Assembly: GCA_026874595.1 (NCBI GenBank)
Contig: CM049313.1
Location: 26,722,008-26,786,007, forward strand
Origin: Sipunculus nudus
Taxonomy: Eukaryota > Annelida > Sipuncula > Golfingiida > Sipunculidae
Direction: 5' to 3'
DNA length: 64,000 nucleotides
Positions 45,489-58,220 of the stretch are shown here, piece after piece. The notes under the pieces are model-generated. The model was not told the DNA's origin and made no database searches. It was given only the letters and a program-made list of their open reading frames with translations. Each line of letters begins with the position of its first letter. The stretch's first letter is position 1. Made by a program: the position numbers and the translations under genes.

Positions 45489-48400
45489 CCAGAAATTAGG
45501 TCTCTGTTACCCATATCCTTCGAGTTATGGGGCCCCAAAGTACCCGCCAGAAAAGTCAAAAATTTCATTCAAAAACTTCAATATCTCATTACCTACTTGA
45601 CTGATGGTCATGATTTTTGGCATACATATTGATCATGAGATGTTACATCACTTCCTGCAGACTGGTGGCGCCACCTGTATTTTTCGATTTTTTACAAATT
45701 TTTTTCTCTATTTTTGAGACCTTTAAAATGTGAACATCTGTTAACAAGGCACAAATCGTAAAGCCTAAACCTAGAATCTTAATTCTTGATACACTGAGAG
45801 GTCCATGAAAAATCTCCTTGGAAACCAGAAATTAGGTCTCTGTTACCCATATCCTTCGAGCTATGGGGCCCCAAAGTACCCCCCAAAATAGTAAAAAATT
45901 TCATACAAAAACTTCAATATCTCAATAACTACAACACTGATGGTCATGATTTTTTGGCATACATATTGATCATGAGATGTTCCATAAGTTCCTGCAGACT
46001 GGTGGCGCCACCTGTATTTTTCGATTTTTTTACAATTTTTTCCTCTATTTTTGAGACATTTTAAGATGCTGTCATCTGTTAACGTGGCACAAATCGTAAC
46101 CGCTGGCCTAGAATCTTCATTCTCGACACACTGAGAAACCTTTTAAAAGTCTCCGTGGAAACCATAAATTAGATCTCTGTTACCCATATCCTTTGAGCGA
46201 TGGGGCCCCAAAGTACCCCCCAGAAAAGTCAAAAATTTCATACAAAAACTTCAATATCTCGTTAACTACTTGACTGATGGTCATGATTTTTGGCATACTT
46301 ATTGATCATGAGATGTTCCATCACTTCCTGCAGACTGGTGGCGCCACCTGAATTTTTCGATTTTTTACGAATTTAAAAATGTGAACAGCTGTTAACAGGG
46401 CACAAATCATAAAGACTGGACCTAGAATCTTCATTCTTGACACACTGAGAGGTCCATAAAAAGTCTGCATGGAAACCTGAAATAAGGTCTCTGTTACCCA
46501 TATCCTTTGAGCTATGGGGGGCTCCCAATAACCCCCCAGAATAATGGAAAATTTGATAAAAACAAACTGCAACATCTCAATAACTACAACACTGATGGTC
46601 ATGATTTTTGGCATACATATTGATCAAGAGGTGTTTCATCAGTACCTGCAGACTGGTGGTGCCACCTGTATTTTTTCAAATTTTCGAAATTTTTTTTTTT
46701 CTCTATTTTCGAGACCTTTCAGGATGTAGTTATCTGTCAACAGGGTACAAATCGTAAGGACTGAACCTAGAATCTTCATTGTTGACACACAGGGAGACCC
46801 ATGGTAAGTCTCCATGGACACCTGAAATTAGGTCTCTGTTACCCATATCCTTTGAGCTATGGCACTCCAAAGTACAGCTCAGAATAATGGAAAATTTGAT
46901 ACAAAAGCTGAAGTATCTGAACAACTAATGCAGAGATCACCATAATTGTTTTCATGGATATTGATCATGGAGTGTTTCATCAGTTTCTGCAGACTGGTGG
47001 CACCACCTGTATTTGTTCGGGTTTTTTTACGAATTTTTTCTCTATTTTTGAGACCTTTAAAGTTATGAACATCTGTTAACAGGGCACAAATCATTCAAAC
47101 TGGACCTAGAATCTTCCTTCTTGACACACAGGGAGACCCATGAAAAGTCTCCATGGAAACCTGAAATTAGGTCTCTGTTACCCATATTCTTTAAGCTGTA
47201 TGGCTCCAAATTACCCCCCAGAATAATGGAAAATTTTATACAAAAACTGCAGTATCTCAATAACTACAACACTGATGGTCATGATTTTTTGGCATACATA
47301 TTGATCATGAGATGTTCCATAAGTTCCTGCAGACTGGTGGCGCCACCTGTATTTTTCGATTTTTTTACAATTTTTTCCTCTATTTTTGAGACATTTTAAG
47401 ATGCTGTCATCTGTTAACGTGGCACAAATCGTAACCGCTGGCCTAGAATCTTCATTCTCGACACACTGAGAAACCTATTAAAAGTCTCCGTGGAAACCAT
47501 AAATTAGATCTCTGTTACCCATATCCTTTGAGCGATGGGGCCCCAAAGTACCCCCCAGAAAAGTCAAAAATTTCATACAAAAACTTCAATATCTCGTTAA
47601 CTACTTGACTGATGGTCATGATTTTTGGCATACTTATTGATCATGAGATGTTCCATCACTTCCTGCAGACTGGTGGCGCCACCTGAATTTTTCGATTTTT
47701 TACGAATTTAAAAATGTGAACAGCTGTTAACAGGGCACAAATCATAAAGACTGGACCTAGAATCTTCATTCTTGACACACTGAGAGGTCCATAAAAAGTC
47801 TGCATGGAAACCTGAAATAAGGTCTCTGTTACCCATATCCTTTGAGCTATGGGGGGCTCCCAATAACCCCCCAGAATAATGGAAAATTTGATAAAAACAA
47901 ACTGCAACATCTCAATAACTACAACACTGATGGTCATGATTTTTGGCATACATATTGATCAAGAGGTGTTTCATCAGTACCTGCAGACTGGTGGTGCCAC
48001 CTGTATTTTTTCAAATTTTCACAATTTTTTTTTTCTCTATTTTCGAGACCTTTCAGGATGTAGTTATCTGTCAACAGGGTACAAATCGTAAGGACTGAAC
48101 CTAGAATCTTCATTGTTGACACACAGGGAGACCCATGGTAAGTCTCCATGGACACCTGAAATTAGGTCTCTGTTACCCATATCCTTTGAGCTATGGCACT
48201 CCAAAGTACAGCTCAGAATAATGGAAAATTTGATACAAAAGCTGAAGTATCTGAACAACTAATGCAGAGATCACCATAATTGTTTTCATGGATATTGATC
48301 ATGGAGTGTTTCATCAGTTTCTGCAGACTGGTGGCACCACCTGTATTTGTTCGGGTTTTTTTACGAATTTTTTCTCTATTTTTGAGACCTTTAAAGTTAT

Positions 48401-48960
48401 GAACATCTGTTAACAGGGCACAAATCATTCAAACTGGACCTAGAATCTTCCTTCTTGACACACAGGGAGACCCATGAAAAGTCTCCATGGAAACCTGAAA
48501 TTAGGTCTCTGTTACCCATATTCTTTAAGCTGTATGGCTCCAAATTACCCCCCAGAATAATGGAAAATTTGATACAAAAACTGCAGTATCTCAATAACTA
48601 CAACACTGATGGTCATGATTTTCAGCATACATATTGATCATGACCTGTTCCATCAGTTTCTGCAGACTGGGTGCGCCACCTCTATTTTTTCAAATTTTTA
48701 CGATTTTTTTTCTCTTTTTTTGATACCTTTAAAGATGTGGTTATCTGTCAACAGGGTACAAATCGCAACAACTGGACCTAGAATCTTCATTCTTGTCATG
48801 CAAGAAGGCCCATGAAAAGTGCCTGTGGAAACTTAAAATTAGGTCTCTGTTACCCATATCCTTCAAGCTATAGGACTCCGAAGTATCCCTCAGAATAATG
48901 GACAATTTGATACAAAAGCTGAAGTATCTGAACAACTAATGGGGAGATCACCATGATTCT
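45489..48960 (+). repeat. Second array of ~335-bp tandem units
   Basis: About ten units of the family at 32864-35720 (GGTCTCTGTTACCCATATCC, CACAAATCGTAA, CTGCAGACTGGTGGCGCCAC). The array starts in mid-unit, directly joined to the Helitron endonuclease at about 45488. Frames of 60-97 codons on both strands repeat from unit to unit and are not genes. Confidence 0.95.
45928..48597 (+). repeat. Recent 1,334-bp tandem duplication (four-unit block)
   Basis: 45928-47262 and 47263-48597 are nearly identical, while single units differ clearly from each other. The few differences include CTTTTAAAAG versus CTATTAAAAG (46152, 47487) and a changed T-run near 46690. The duplicate block is four units long. 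Confidence 0.92.
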
Positions 48961-49029
48961 TTTGACCGGGTTCCTCCGCCGTTGCCGCGTTCGTTTCCAG
49001 AGAGCTCCTCTGGGACTTGATTTTATCAG

Positions 49030-50110
49030 CTTTCCAAGCTCATATCTCGGGAACCGTTTGACTGATCAGGAAATAAAATTTATACTAATGTAGCCCTTGG
49101 ATAGCTCTATAACATACACAAAAAATGGTGGCGCCACCTGTAACCATGTTTGCACAGTGTCCATCTGTTCATCTGCCTTTGGTTAAAATCACTCATATCT
49201 CTGCAGTGAATTGACTAATTCACCTGAAATTCGGCATGCGTATACATCCTGGATAGCTTTCTTGATTTTATGACAGGTGGCACCACCTACATTCTCATTC
49301 ACGTTGATGACATCCAAGCTCATATTTCGGGAACCGTTTGACCGATCGGGCCAAAATTTTGCATGTATATAGATCTAACATAGCTCTTATCATACGCTAA
49401 ACTGGTGGCGCCACCTGCAACCATTTTTGCACAGCGTCTGTCTGTTTGTCTGCCGTGCAATAATGTCACTCATATCTCGGCAGTGGTTTGACATATCTGC
49501 CTAAAATTTTGCAGTTTTATACATCCTGGATAGCTTTCTTGATTTTATGACAGGTGGCACCACCTACATTCACGTTCACGCTGATGACATCCAAGCTCAT
49601 ATCTCGGGAACCGTTTGACCGATCGGGCCAAAATTTTGCATGTGTATAGATCTAACATAGCTCTTTATCATACACAAAACTGGTGGCACCACCTGCAACC
49701 ATTTTTGCACAGCGTCTGTCTGTTTGTCTGCCGTGCAATAAAGTCACACACATCTTGGCAGTGGTTTGACATATCTGCCTAAAATTTTGCAGTTTTATAC
49801 ATCCTGGATAGCTTTCTTGATTTTATGACAGGTGGAGCCACCTTTATTCTAGTTTATGCTGCAGACATCAAAGCTCATATCTCGGGAACCGTTTGAACGA
49901 TTGGGCCAAAATTTTGCATGTGTATAGATCCCACATAGGTCTTTATCATACACAAAACTGGAGGGGTCACCTGCAACCATTTTTGCACATTTTGCACAGC
50001 GTCTGTCTGTTGGTCTGCCGTGGCCTAAAATCACTCATTTCTCTGTAGTGGTTTGACATAACTGCCTAAAATTTTTAAGTTTTTAGTCTCTATAGTATGT
50101 TCACTTACAC
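49030..50110 (+). repeat. ~280-bp palindrome-bearing array, third copy
   Basis: Same family as 6355-7820 and 30886-31425, in the orientation of the first. Units start near 49050, 49318, 49593 and 49877. The later units are more alike (GACAGGTGGCACCACCTACA). It directly follows the ~335-bp array after a 70-bp junction. Confidence 0.92.
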
Positions 50111-50159
50111 AAACGTCACTGCTGAAATACTGGCATGGGTGCACACAACAAACAAATTA

Positions 50160-50710
50160 TTGTAGGTGGCACCACCAGTCTTGTGTAGGAGAAAACCATC
50201 AAAGACGTATTGAAATGTAAATTTCAGGTAGATACTTCAAACCACTTTTCGGATATGTGCACAGATGTGTGTAACAATTGTAGGTGGCGCCAAGAGTCGT
50301 GTATACAATAAAACTATTCAAGATGTATCGACATGTATAATTTCAGGCTGATATGCCAAATCACTCCTGAGGAATATGCAGAATCATACACTGTAAAAAT
50401 TATTGTAAGTGGCGCCACCTGTCCTGCATATGATGAAGCTATCTGAGATGTATACATATGCCCTATTTCAGGATGATATATCAAATCCCTCCTGAAAAAT
50501 AAGCAGGGATATACACTGTGCAAAAATTACTGTAGGTAGTGCCACCAGTCTTGTATACGACGAAGCTATCCGATAAGTATAAATATGCACAATTTCAGGC
50601 TGATGTATCATATCTCTCCAGAGAAATAAGCAGGTACATACACTGTGCAAAATCATTGTGGGTGCCGACACCATTCTTGTGTAAGAGAAAGCCATCAAAA
50701 ATGCATAGAC
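50160..50710 (+). repeat. ~123-bp tandem array with half-palindromes
   Basis: Five units start near 50163, 50281, 50404, 50530 and 50657 at TTGTAGGTGGCACCACCAGT. They share GGTGGCRCCACC with the neighbouring arrays but otherwise have a different body (ATTTCAGGCTGATATATCA). Confidence 0.85.
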
Positions 50711-50839
50711 AGGTCAAAATATCATGCCAATACATCATACTTCTGTTGAGTCAGGTGCACTGGGCTGACCAGGCTTAGGTGAGAAAGGCAGTTGCCCCGA
50801 GTGGACCAGAACAAATTGCTAGCAGCAGCTGCTGCACTG

Positions 50840-51010
50840 AGTGAACTCTTGACCCGTTGCATAATCTGATACAGTTAGCAGTCTGTCAAAGCTATGAATA
50901 GATCCAGACTGACCTTTGGCCTGTTGCGAAATCTGAAATAGTTGGCAGTCTGACAAGCTATTTATGGATACAGACAAAATCTTAGCTTGTTGGTAAATCT
51001 GTTTACACAT
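50840..51010. repeat. Degenerate ~66-bp tandem repeat
   Basis: Two and a half units share TTGCGAAATCTGAAATAGTT and GGCAGTCTGACAAGCTAT. Confidence 0.65.
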
Positions 51011-54000
51011 ACTGAAAGAATTTGGCTACAATACTTTTTTCAAGAAGTTCTCTTCTGCAATTATTTCCCTAACTTCTTCACAGAGATTGCAGGGTGGCCG
51101 AGCTGCTAGTCTGTTTCAAAATACTAAGTTACATTCAGAGTTTTTTTTTACAGAGCTTTTTCCGTCTTCTGGTTTCTTTGTTTTACTTGTTGTTGGTGTT
51201 GCTGACATTATGTGCATAGAAGAAGTGTATATAAATGGTCTGATCAGGACAGATGTACCATTGAAACGGACTTAATATCAGATTTGACCCTCTGGAGAGT
51301 AACAAGATACATAAAATATCTACTGCAAAGTATCAGTCTAGTGCTGAATCAACTCCTTTCTTTGGGGACCGTTTAAAAGTTCTCATTTTCATACATATTC
51401 TTAATACTGTTGTTAAAAGAACCACGCAAATGTCCTGTTAAGAACAATAAAGACAATAAATGGACGACTTTTGAGATGGTCCCCATCGCTAAAACACACA
51501 GCAGTGGCTGATACCAAAGGCCAGTGAACCCCAGTCCACCCCAGTGACAAGACCATTTATCATAGATATATAAATAAAAAATGTGGAAAAAGAGTGGAAA
51601 TCACTGATTTTTTCAGTTGCTGTATGTAGATTATGTTGCATTTGAAATAAATGCAAAATATTAATGACAAATTTAAATGCAGAAATACATTACAACTAAG
51701 ACCAAACAAATGGTTTAAGTCGTGTCTTTGAGTGGATACATTTGACCAGCAGTGATGCGTGACAGGAAGGACATATCAATCTTGTCCCAAGATTATTAGG
51801 TGCAATTGCTTAACGGGGAAGCAAATGCAGCATGCAGATCATCCACGTTCCGTTTGCCTGTATGGCTACTGCAAGTCAAGCAGGGACAGTATACAGATGT
51901 ACTAATGAGACAAGCAGACCTGAAAAGTGCGTTCTACACGGATTTAGACTCATGTAGGTTTTGTGAGGATATCATTCGAGAAACTTATTAATGATCATTG
52001 ATTTTTTCATGCTAATCTTTGTAATTTGATTTACTGCGCCGACTTTCTCTTAAATAGAGGTTATGTACTTGACACTCTTATGATTATTTAGTCACTTTGC
52101 TGAAGAGGCAGCGAATACTTATTTGTTCCATCAAATTTTCAGACTGCAGTGCTTTTTAGGGGTCAAGGCAGTTGAAGGCTTCATATGCTGACCGCTTTAC
52201 CACATACATGGATGGATCTGAAAATACCACACTATATGACACTAGGGGAAGTGGCATAGGAGTTTTGTTTAAGATCCAAATTAGCAAACACAACTGACAT
52301 GTTTAATGGCGAATTTTCGTATGGGTCTAGGGTGAACAGAAGTGCCAACCTTGTTAGTATATAAATATAGGAATATCATGATTCTTTGATAATGTGTCAC
52401 TGATACTAGTTGTGTTTTCAATGTTTCTCATACACGTATTGCGAAGTGACTTTTATAGATTGTGTTTATCATTAATCTTTAGTAACAGGAACTTGGCTTT
52501 TCATACTTTAATGTAATATTGAGAAATGTTCCGATTTATTGTCTGAAATAACCATAATATGATATTCTTAGGATAGTTATGGTATACAAAGTAGAAACAC
52601 TGAGAGGTGAGTATATATTACAGCTTTGTTTGCATATTATTAATATCTCTTTAATTAAATATTATAATACTTAATTATAATATTTAATATTTATTAATAT
52701 AATAGGTATTAAGCATAATTATCTCCGTAAGATCAAGATGACAAATTTGTAAAGTATGAGCTGAGGTCACACTGGAGAGTGCATGTGCTAGTAACCTCCA
52801 CCCGCCCCGCCCCCCCCCCCCCCCCCCCCATGTCATCATAATTACTGTAACACCCGCAAGACTAATGGTTTCACACTAGTTTATAATGCTTTGTATAATT
52901 TGGGCTGTATTTTAGTAATAGCTAGCATCTAACAGCATCAGTGAGGAAAATTCAACCCTACGACGCAATGTATGTTAACTTTAGCCCATTATTCTGGTTG
53001 TTAAAGAAAATGACGTCTCAAAGAGATGCAGTTTTCTTTAAAAATAGGGAGGGGCCCCGAGTGTAAAGTTCCCATACGCAATGTTTGGCTGAATGTTGAA
53101 TTTCATTTAAGTCAAATTTAAGTCAAAATATCATTTGGGGAGTGTATAGGAATATATTAATCATGCGTAGATGCTTTAAGTGCGAGTATTTAACCCTTCA
53201 ATGACAGAGCCTTACCTGCGTGCCAGGGGGTTATATAATAACGTTATTGCCAGGTGTTCCAGATTAGCAGAATATCTGTAATTTACCCTGATGCCTGGTG
53301 GATAAGACCTCCAGGTGCACGGAGTTGTAAATAAACAAACTAAGGGTGAAATATTGAACTTTGAAGCAAGATTAATTATTCAGTATTCATTAACAGGCAA
53401 AGTGAACCAATAGCAGTCTGAGACGTTATATACATAGATAATTAAAGGGGACATCAATGGGGGAAGGGGACTTTGAGAACAGCTAGGGTTAAAACGGGAG
53501 GCGAGTTGACTCCCAGCCGGCCGGCATGAATCTCCCGACCTGGTCTGGGAGGATCCCATTTGCTTGGTTGGTAATACTCTGGGGTCAACAAACTGATTGT
53601 AAATGCGAACTGTCACGGTAAAGCCATTTGCCATCAAACTTCAATTAAATAACATGTTAATTTATCCATTCGTCAGTGTTCTGTGTGTGAGTGACTAGAG
53701 AGCCTGAGAGGAATTTACAGGATGACCATGCCGCCGGCCAGATGATAGACAAAGCCTGATGGCTATAACTCCGATGACTTAGTCAGCTGAACCAAAAACA
53801 AGTAAAAATTATTTAAATGGGGCACCACTGCTCTCATATAAAAAATAAGCTATCCAAGAACGACATGTATGGAAAATTCCAAGAAAATCCATACATAAAC
53901 TAGAAATTTCGGGCATTGGAGAGGTTGTAGTTGCTCCAGACTTTGAGCATCTCCACTATAAAAAAAACTCCCTTATCACGAAACATATTTTGACATATTA

Positions 54001-54980
54001 AAAGGTCAAGGTCACAAGCATTTTATACTCTCCAAGAAATTGACTGAAAAAAAATGTGTATCAAATTTGAAAGATAATGTGCAGTACTTCAAAAGTTATT
54101 TTGTTTGAAAAATTGCTACTTTTCAACAAACTTGACCTTGAAGTTCATGGATAAAGTCTCCAGTTTTTTAACTGTTTTGACAACTTGACTGAAACAACAG
54201 GTATATCAAATTTGAGGAAGAATATGCAGTACTACATATGTTACGGGGTTAAGCAAGTCGAGTTCTTCTACATCAAGAAAAACATTTAGGCTAAGAGCAA
54301 GGACCTGTAAAAAAAGTGGTTGTACAACCAACACTACATCCAAGGTTTGATGCCATAGGGAGTTAATATGGACCCCCTGGAACATCACCAGGTAGGTAGA
54401 AGGGTTAAATTGTGGTATCACTTTTTTTTGCTACACTAAGTTATATAATGGGCAGTACCGCGACCCATACATTTGTTAAAATTAAGGGATAGGGGTAGCT
54501 AATTAGGGATTTTCTTAACCGTTATTCACTCAAAAGTCATAAGTATAGTTTCACATTATAGCCAATACGTTTCTGTGATAAATGCTGTATAATTAATTGT
54601 TTTCTACCAATGCCCTGATGTGACCTTTGGGTCAAAGGTCACAAAATTACTAAATTTTGCCATTATCATGTGTTATTACTGTTAATTTACAGTTGTTCTT
54701 ATTCCTGTTCGTGTCGTAGTTCAATGCCATTGGTTTTCTTTTTTTTTTTTGTGAAACTGCAGGTTTTTAGTACATCAAACATTCAACACTATACTTAGGT
54801 TACAGTACCTTTCATTGGTTTTCCTGATATGATTCTTCTGTAATTTATATGTTCACTGACATGTATCCAAGTAACATATAGCAGGCGGATACCCGAGTCT
54901 CCAGATTAATTTCCGAGCTTTCTCATTTTCTATGATTGAGATGTTTTAATTATAATAGGCCCTGCTTATATTCATTTTCA
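51011..54980. other. No gene supported (about 4 kb)
   Basis: Unassigned AT-rich sequence. A C-run is at 52808-52829. GGTCAAGGTCAC-type fragments recur at 53990-54160. The + strand frame 51800-51991 has a gene-like composition, but no family is recognised and no splice sites settle it. Confidence 0.4.
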
Positions 54981-54990
54981 TTGACCTTAC

Positions 54991-56660
54991 TCAGGGGCGG
55001 ATGCAGGATTTTGGAAAGTGAGGGTCACGCCCGGGAAGACTGAAAGAAAACCCCAAACAAGTGACCCATGGGCCATGACGCTCAGCTGACTGGGAAGATA
55101 TTCGCAAAAGAAAATTTTATCATCTGAATGGAGTATATACCCATTCAACTGAAGCATCAAACAGATTAACCAACAGGCCAAGATTGTGTCTGTATTTATA
55201 TATCTCAAAAATAGAGAAAAATGCGTTAACTTTAAAAAATACAGGTGGCTCCACCAGTCTGCAGAAACTAATAACAAGAAAAATAGAGATGGTCTACAAA
55301 ATAAGTTATTGTGAACATCCCTGACCTATGACCTTGGCCTTTTGCCCACATATCAACTTGATTCTTTCTTAATGATGGGTGACTACTAACCACTTACATC
55401 TGGCCGGGTGAAATTACTTGGCAACCAATGAGTGAATAACTTAGACCTGCAACCTTTAACCTCCTGACCAGCTGACCTCAAAATCAATTAGTTATTTCTT
55501 CATGCAAAAAGACCAATTATTATGAAGTTTGAATCAAATTCAGTGATGCATAGATGTGGCATATATGAGAGATGAAGGTTTGGGTTGAACAGTTTCACTT
55601 AAAATCTGTTCACAAGCATTTAGAACAATATTGTGACCTTGACCTTTGACCTTTTGAACTCAACATCAATAGGCTTCTTCCCCTATTGGCAGGTAAGCCA
55701 TACATGACAGATGGAAAGTATAGATTGAAAAGTTTGCCTGAAAATGACTCCACGCAAGAAGAGGGTGCTGTGAACTTGACCTTTGACCTCAAAATCAACA
55801 GGTCTTTTCCCCTGTTGGCAGAGAAGCGATATCAGTGCTGAAAGGTTTGGAATGAAAGGTCTAGCTTGAAATGTGTCCACAACCTTTTCAAAGAAGTGGA
55901 TCCTGTGACCCTGACCTTTGACCTTGTGACCTCAACATCTATAGGATTCTTCTCCCACTTAGTGGGTGAGCTATATGTGAAAGATGGAAGGTTTGGGATG
56001 AATATTTTGGCTAAAAGAATTATTTCTGGGGGGTGCAAACACACCCCATAACTTCGAGAATATAGGTCGCAGTGACCGAATTTCAGGTCTGCAAAGAGAT
56101 CTTTTTAGAACCTCTAAGACTGCATAGGGTTCATGGCCCTAGCCCCTACGGTTACGATTTGTGCCCTGCTAACGGGCGGACGGACGGCCGGACGGAAGGA
56201 CGACGGACAAAGACCCATCGCTATAGCCCAGCATGACTGAAAGTCAGCTGAGCTAAAAAGGCCCTCTAGTCCGGGAAGCAGGGGGTCAGTGTCACAAAAT
56301 TTTGGATTGAATAAATTGTGCCATAGGGGTCACCAAAACTCAAAAGTCAAATGAAATGACTTCTCAAAAGAGGAATTTGAAAATAACTAGGCGTTATCAA
56401 TTCAAATTTGAGTACATGTATGACCTTACTCAGGGCGGATCCAGGATTTTGGAAAGGGCAGGGTCACGTCCAGGAAGACTGAAAGAAAACTAAAGAAAAG
56501 GTCCTCTGGCCCGGGAAGTAAGGGTTCTGAACTTCATGGTCACAAAATTTTGTTTGAAACCCTAAAAAGGTTGTTTCGGCTCCAAAGGGGGGGGGGCGGG
56601 TCAGGACCCCCTTGATATCTCCCCCCCTCCCACTTTGATCCGCCACTGCTACTTGTTCAC
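54991..56660. repeat. Tandem pair of hAT-like repeat copies
   Basis: GACCTTACTCAGGGGCGGAT starts a copy at 54984 and, without one G, another at 56424. Both continue with CCAGGATTTTGGAAAG, CGGGAAGACTGAAAGAAAAC and, later, GGATTGAATAAATTGTGCCA. The second is more complete and closes with GATCCGCCACTG at 56637-56648, an inverted match to its start. The first is split by the element at 55050-56254. CAGGGGCGGATCCA ends recall hAT-type MITEs. Confidence 0.65.
55050..56254 (-). mobile_element. Hairpin-headed element of the AGCTCAGCTGACT family, - strand
   Basis: On the - strand it starts after CTTTTT with AGCTCAGCTGACTTTCAGTC then ATGCTGGGCT, then GCGATGGG and CCGTCCGTCCGC. Near its 3' end it has AGTCAGCTGAGC, a perfect 12-bp inverted match to the head (55080-55091 against 56242-56253), then CCCATGGGTCACTTGTTT. 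The body holds ~120-bp repeats with GACCTTTGACC. The related copy at 56479-56520 shows the empty site in an A-rich run. Confidence 0.8.
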
Positions 56661-56856
56661 TGGATTGAATAAATTGTGCCAACGGGTCACCAAAACTCAG
56701 AAGTCAAACGAAATGACTTCTCAAAAGAGGAACTGGAAAATAACTAGGCGTTTGACCTATAAATTAATAAAGAAAAATTATCTATGTACATTGATTTGTT
56801 TAGCAACTAGAAATACACTAGAAAAACATGAATGATGCCATTAAATATCCATTCTA

Positions 56857-57074
56857 TGAAGCATGTCGAATCCGGAATGTAGTCGATCATAGACTACTAT
56901 TTGCCTCACAGCATTGACAAAGGTCTCTATAGAGGTGCTCCTTGCTGACCTAAGTGCTTCATTTGTGTCTTTTTGACAGATTTCACACTTGTTAAAATTG
57001 ATTCTGTTCTGTCTCTTTGATAGTAGCAGAGCCACACTGGTATCTTCTTCAAGAGCAATTTTTATTTTAATGGT
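56857..57074 (-). CDS. Possible exon with a CxxC motif, unrecognised protein
   Basis: A - strand frame follows an acceptor (CATATTCAGTTTCAG) at 57075. It reads IKIALEEDTSVALLL, then NKCEICQKDTNEALRSARS and IETFVNAVR. The CEICQKD beginning resembles the N-terminal cysteine motif of a large family of uncharacterised mollusc proteins, as far as I recall. No donor could be fixed, and a stop follows at 56841. It may be an exon of a host gene or of a mobile element. Confidence 0.35.
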
Positions 57075-57725
57075 CTGAAACTGAATATGGAAAATAGGCC
57101 TAATTTAGAAATAATAGAATGTAAGCTCAATAATGAAGACGTGTTACTGCGTCGAAATTATTTGAATTTGCTTGCTGTGCAGAAATCCTGTTAACACTTT
57201 TCCGAATAATTTGCAAAATATCAGCATGGTGTACTGAATAGCAGGTCATTTAGGTTTAAAACACTTAAACTTAAGAGCCTTTTGTCTGACTATATCACAT
57301 CAATTTGATAATTATAAAATGATCAACTGGTGAAACCCAATTGTATAATTCATTATATAAATCTTCATTAAACAGCCATCTTTTGTTGTAATCTGAAAAA
57401 AAATGTATGGTGTCAACCAATAAGTAAAGAGTTAAATATCACTAACAGTAGGTAAACATTATTGTATGGATGAACAGAAACAATGTATTTGTTTATTTTG
57501 AAGATGAAATATATTAAAATACAAAAGTGAATGACAAGTTGTGTTATGTATGCCTATATTTAAACTTTACTAACTGACCAGATAAAAGGAACCCCCTCAG
57601 ATGGTTTACTGTTTCAAGTATTGTCTGGAGAGAGTTAAACATGCACAATATCCTAATAACCATAAGTCATACACATATCTTTCCTAAGGAAATCACTTCA
57701 AGCTAATAATATCCCGTGTGGTACG
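57075..57725. other. No gene seen
   Basis: AT-rich sequence between two possible coding fragments. Confidence 0.4.
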
Positions 57726-57727
57726 TA

Positions 57728-58139
57728 GTCCTAATTCTGATCATCTTTATCATCAGTAAATGAGTTCCTGTACCATGTTGCACGAGCACAACCACAAGCA
57801 CCTGAACGGTATATGTCCCTCCTACGGCAGAGGCAGAAGCGGATCGGGGTTGGGGGGGGGGGGGGGGGGGGGGGTCCAGGGGCTCCGGACCCCCCCCCCC
57901 CTTTTTTTTTTCACCTGAAGCAACCTTTTTTAAAAGGTTTAGGACGAAATTTTGTGGCCTGGACCCCCCCCCCCCCCCTTTTCCGGAACCGATGACCTTT
58001 TTTTTGGGATTTCATTAGTCCTCCTGGGTTGGACCCCCCCTTTTCCAAAATCCTGGATCCGCCCCTGAGAGGCAACACCCTGTGCTGCATTGTGTCTTCC
58101 TCTCTGAAACTGTCAGTACAAAGCAACTGGCCTGCACAG
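57728..58139 (-). pseudogene. Cysteine-rich coding fragment split by a MITE
   Basis: On the - strand, after an acceptor-like CCACAG near 58140, a frame reads VQASCFVLTVSERKTQCSTG, then CCLC before the insertion, and, after removing the MITE at 57836-58067 and one copy of its target site, CRRRDIYRSGACGCARATWY and a stop near 57736. The CxC spacing resembles cysteine-rich tails of uncharacterised mollusc proteins. It could also be chance. Confidence 0.35.
57836..58067. mobile_element. hAT-like MITE with G/C homopolymer runs
   Basis: 232 bp bounded by AGAGGCA on both sides (57829-57835, 58068-58074). Its ends are AAGCGGATC and, inverted, CAGGGGCGGATCC. The interior has long G and C runs (57847-57873, 57890-57900, 57965-57978), so the lengths may be unreliable. 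A 7-8-bp target site fits hAT. Confidence 0.65.
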
Positions 58140-58220
58140 GCTCTGTGGTGAGTAGTTCGGGTAGAAGGGTACCATCAACCATGTGCCAACCAGTTGAGAC
58201 TGGTGTGGAACACTTTCTAT

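Noticed and set aside
46321-48935. Repeated 60-97-codon frames on both strands
   Set aside because: Identical frames recur every 1,334 bp because of the satellite duplication; no coding motifs.
55600-56051. Several overlapping 60-70-codon frames
   Set aside because: They fall in GACCTTTGACC-type repeats of a non-coding mobile element.
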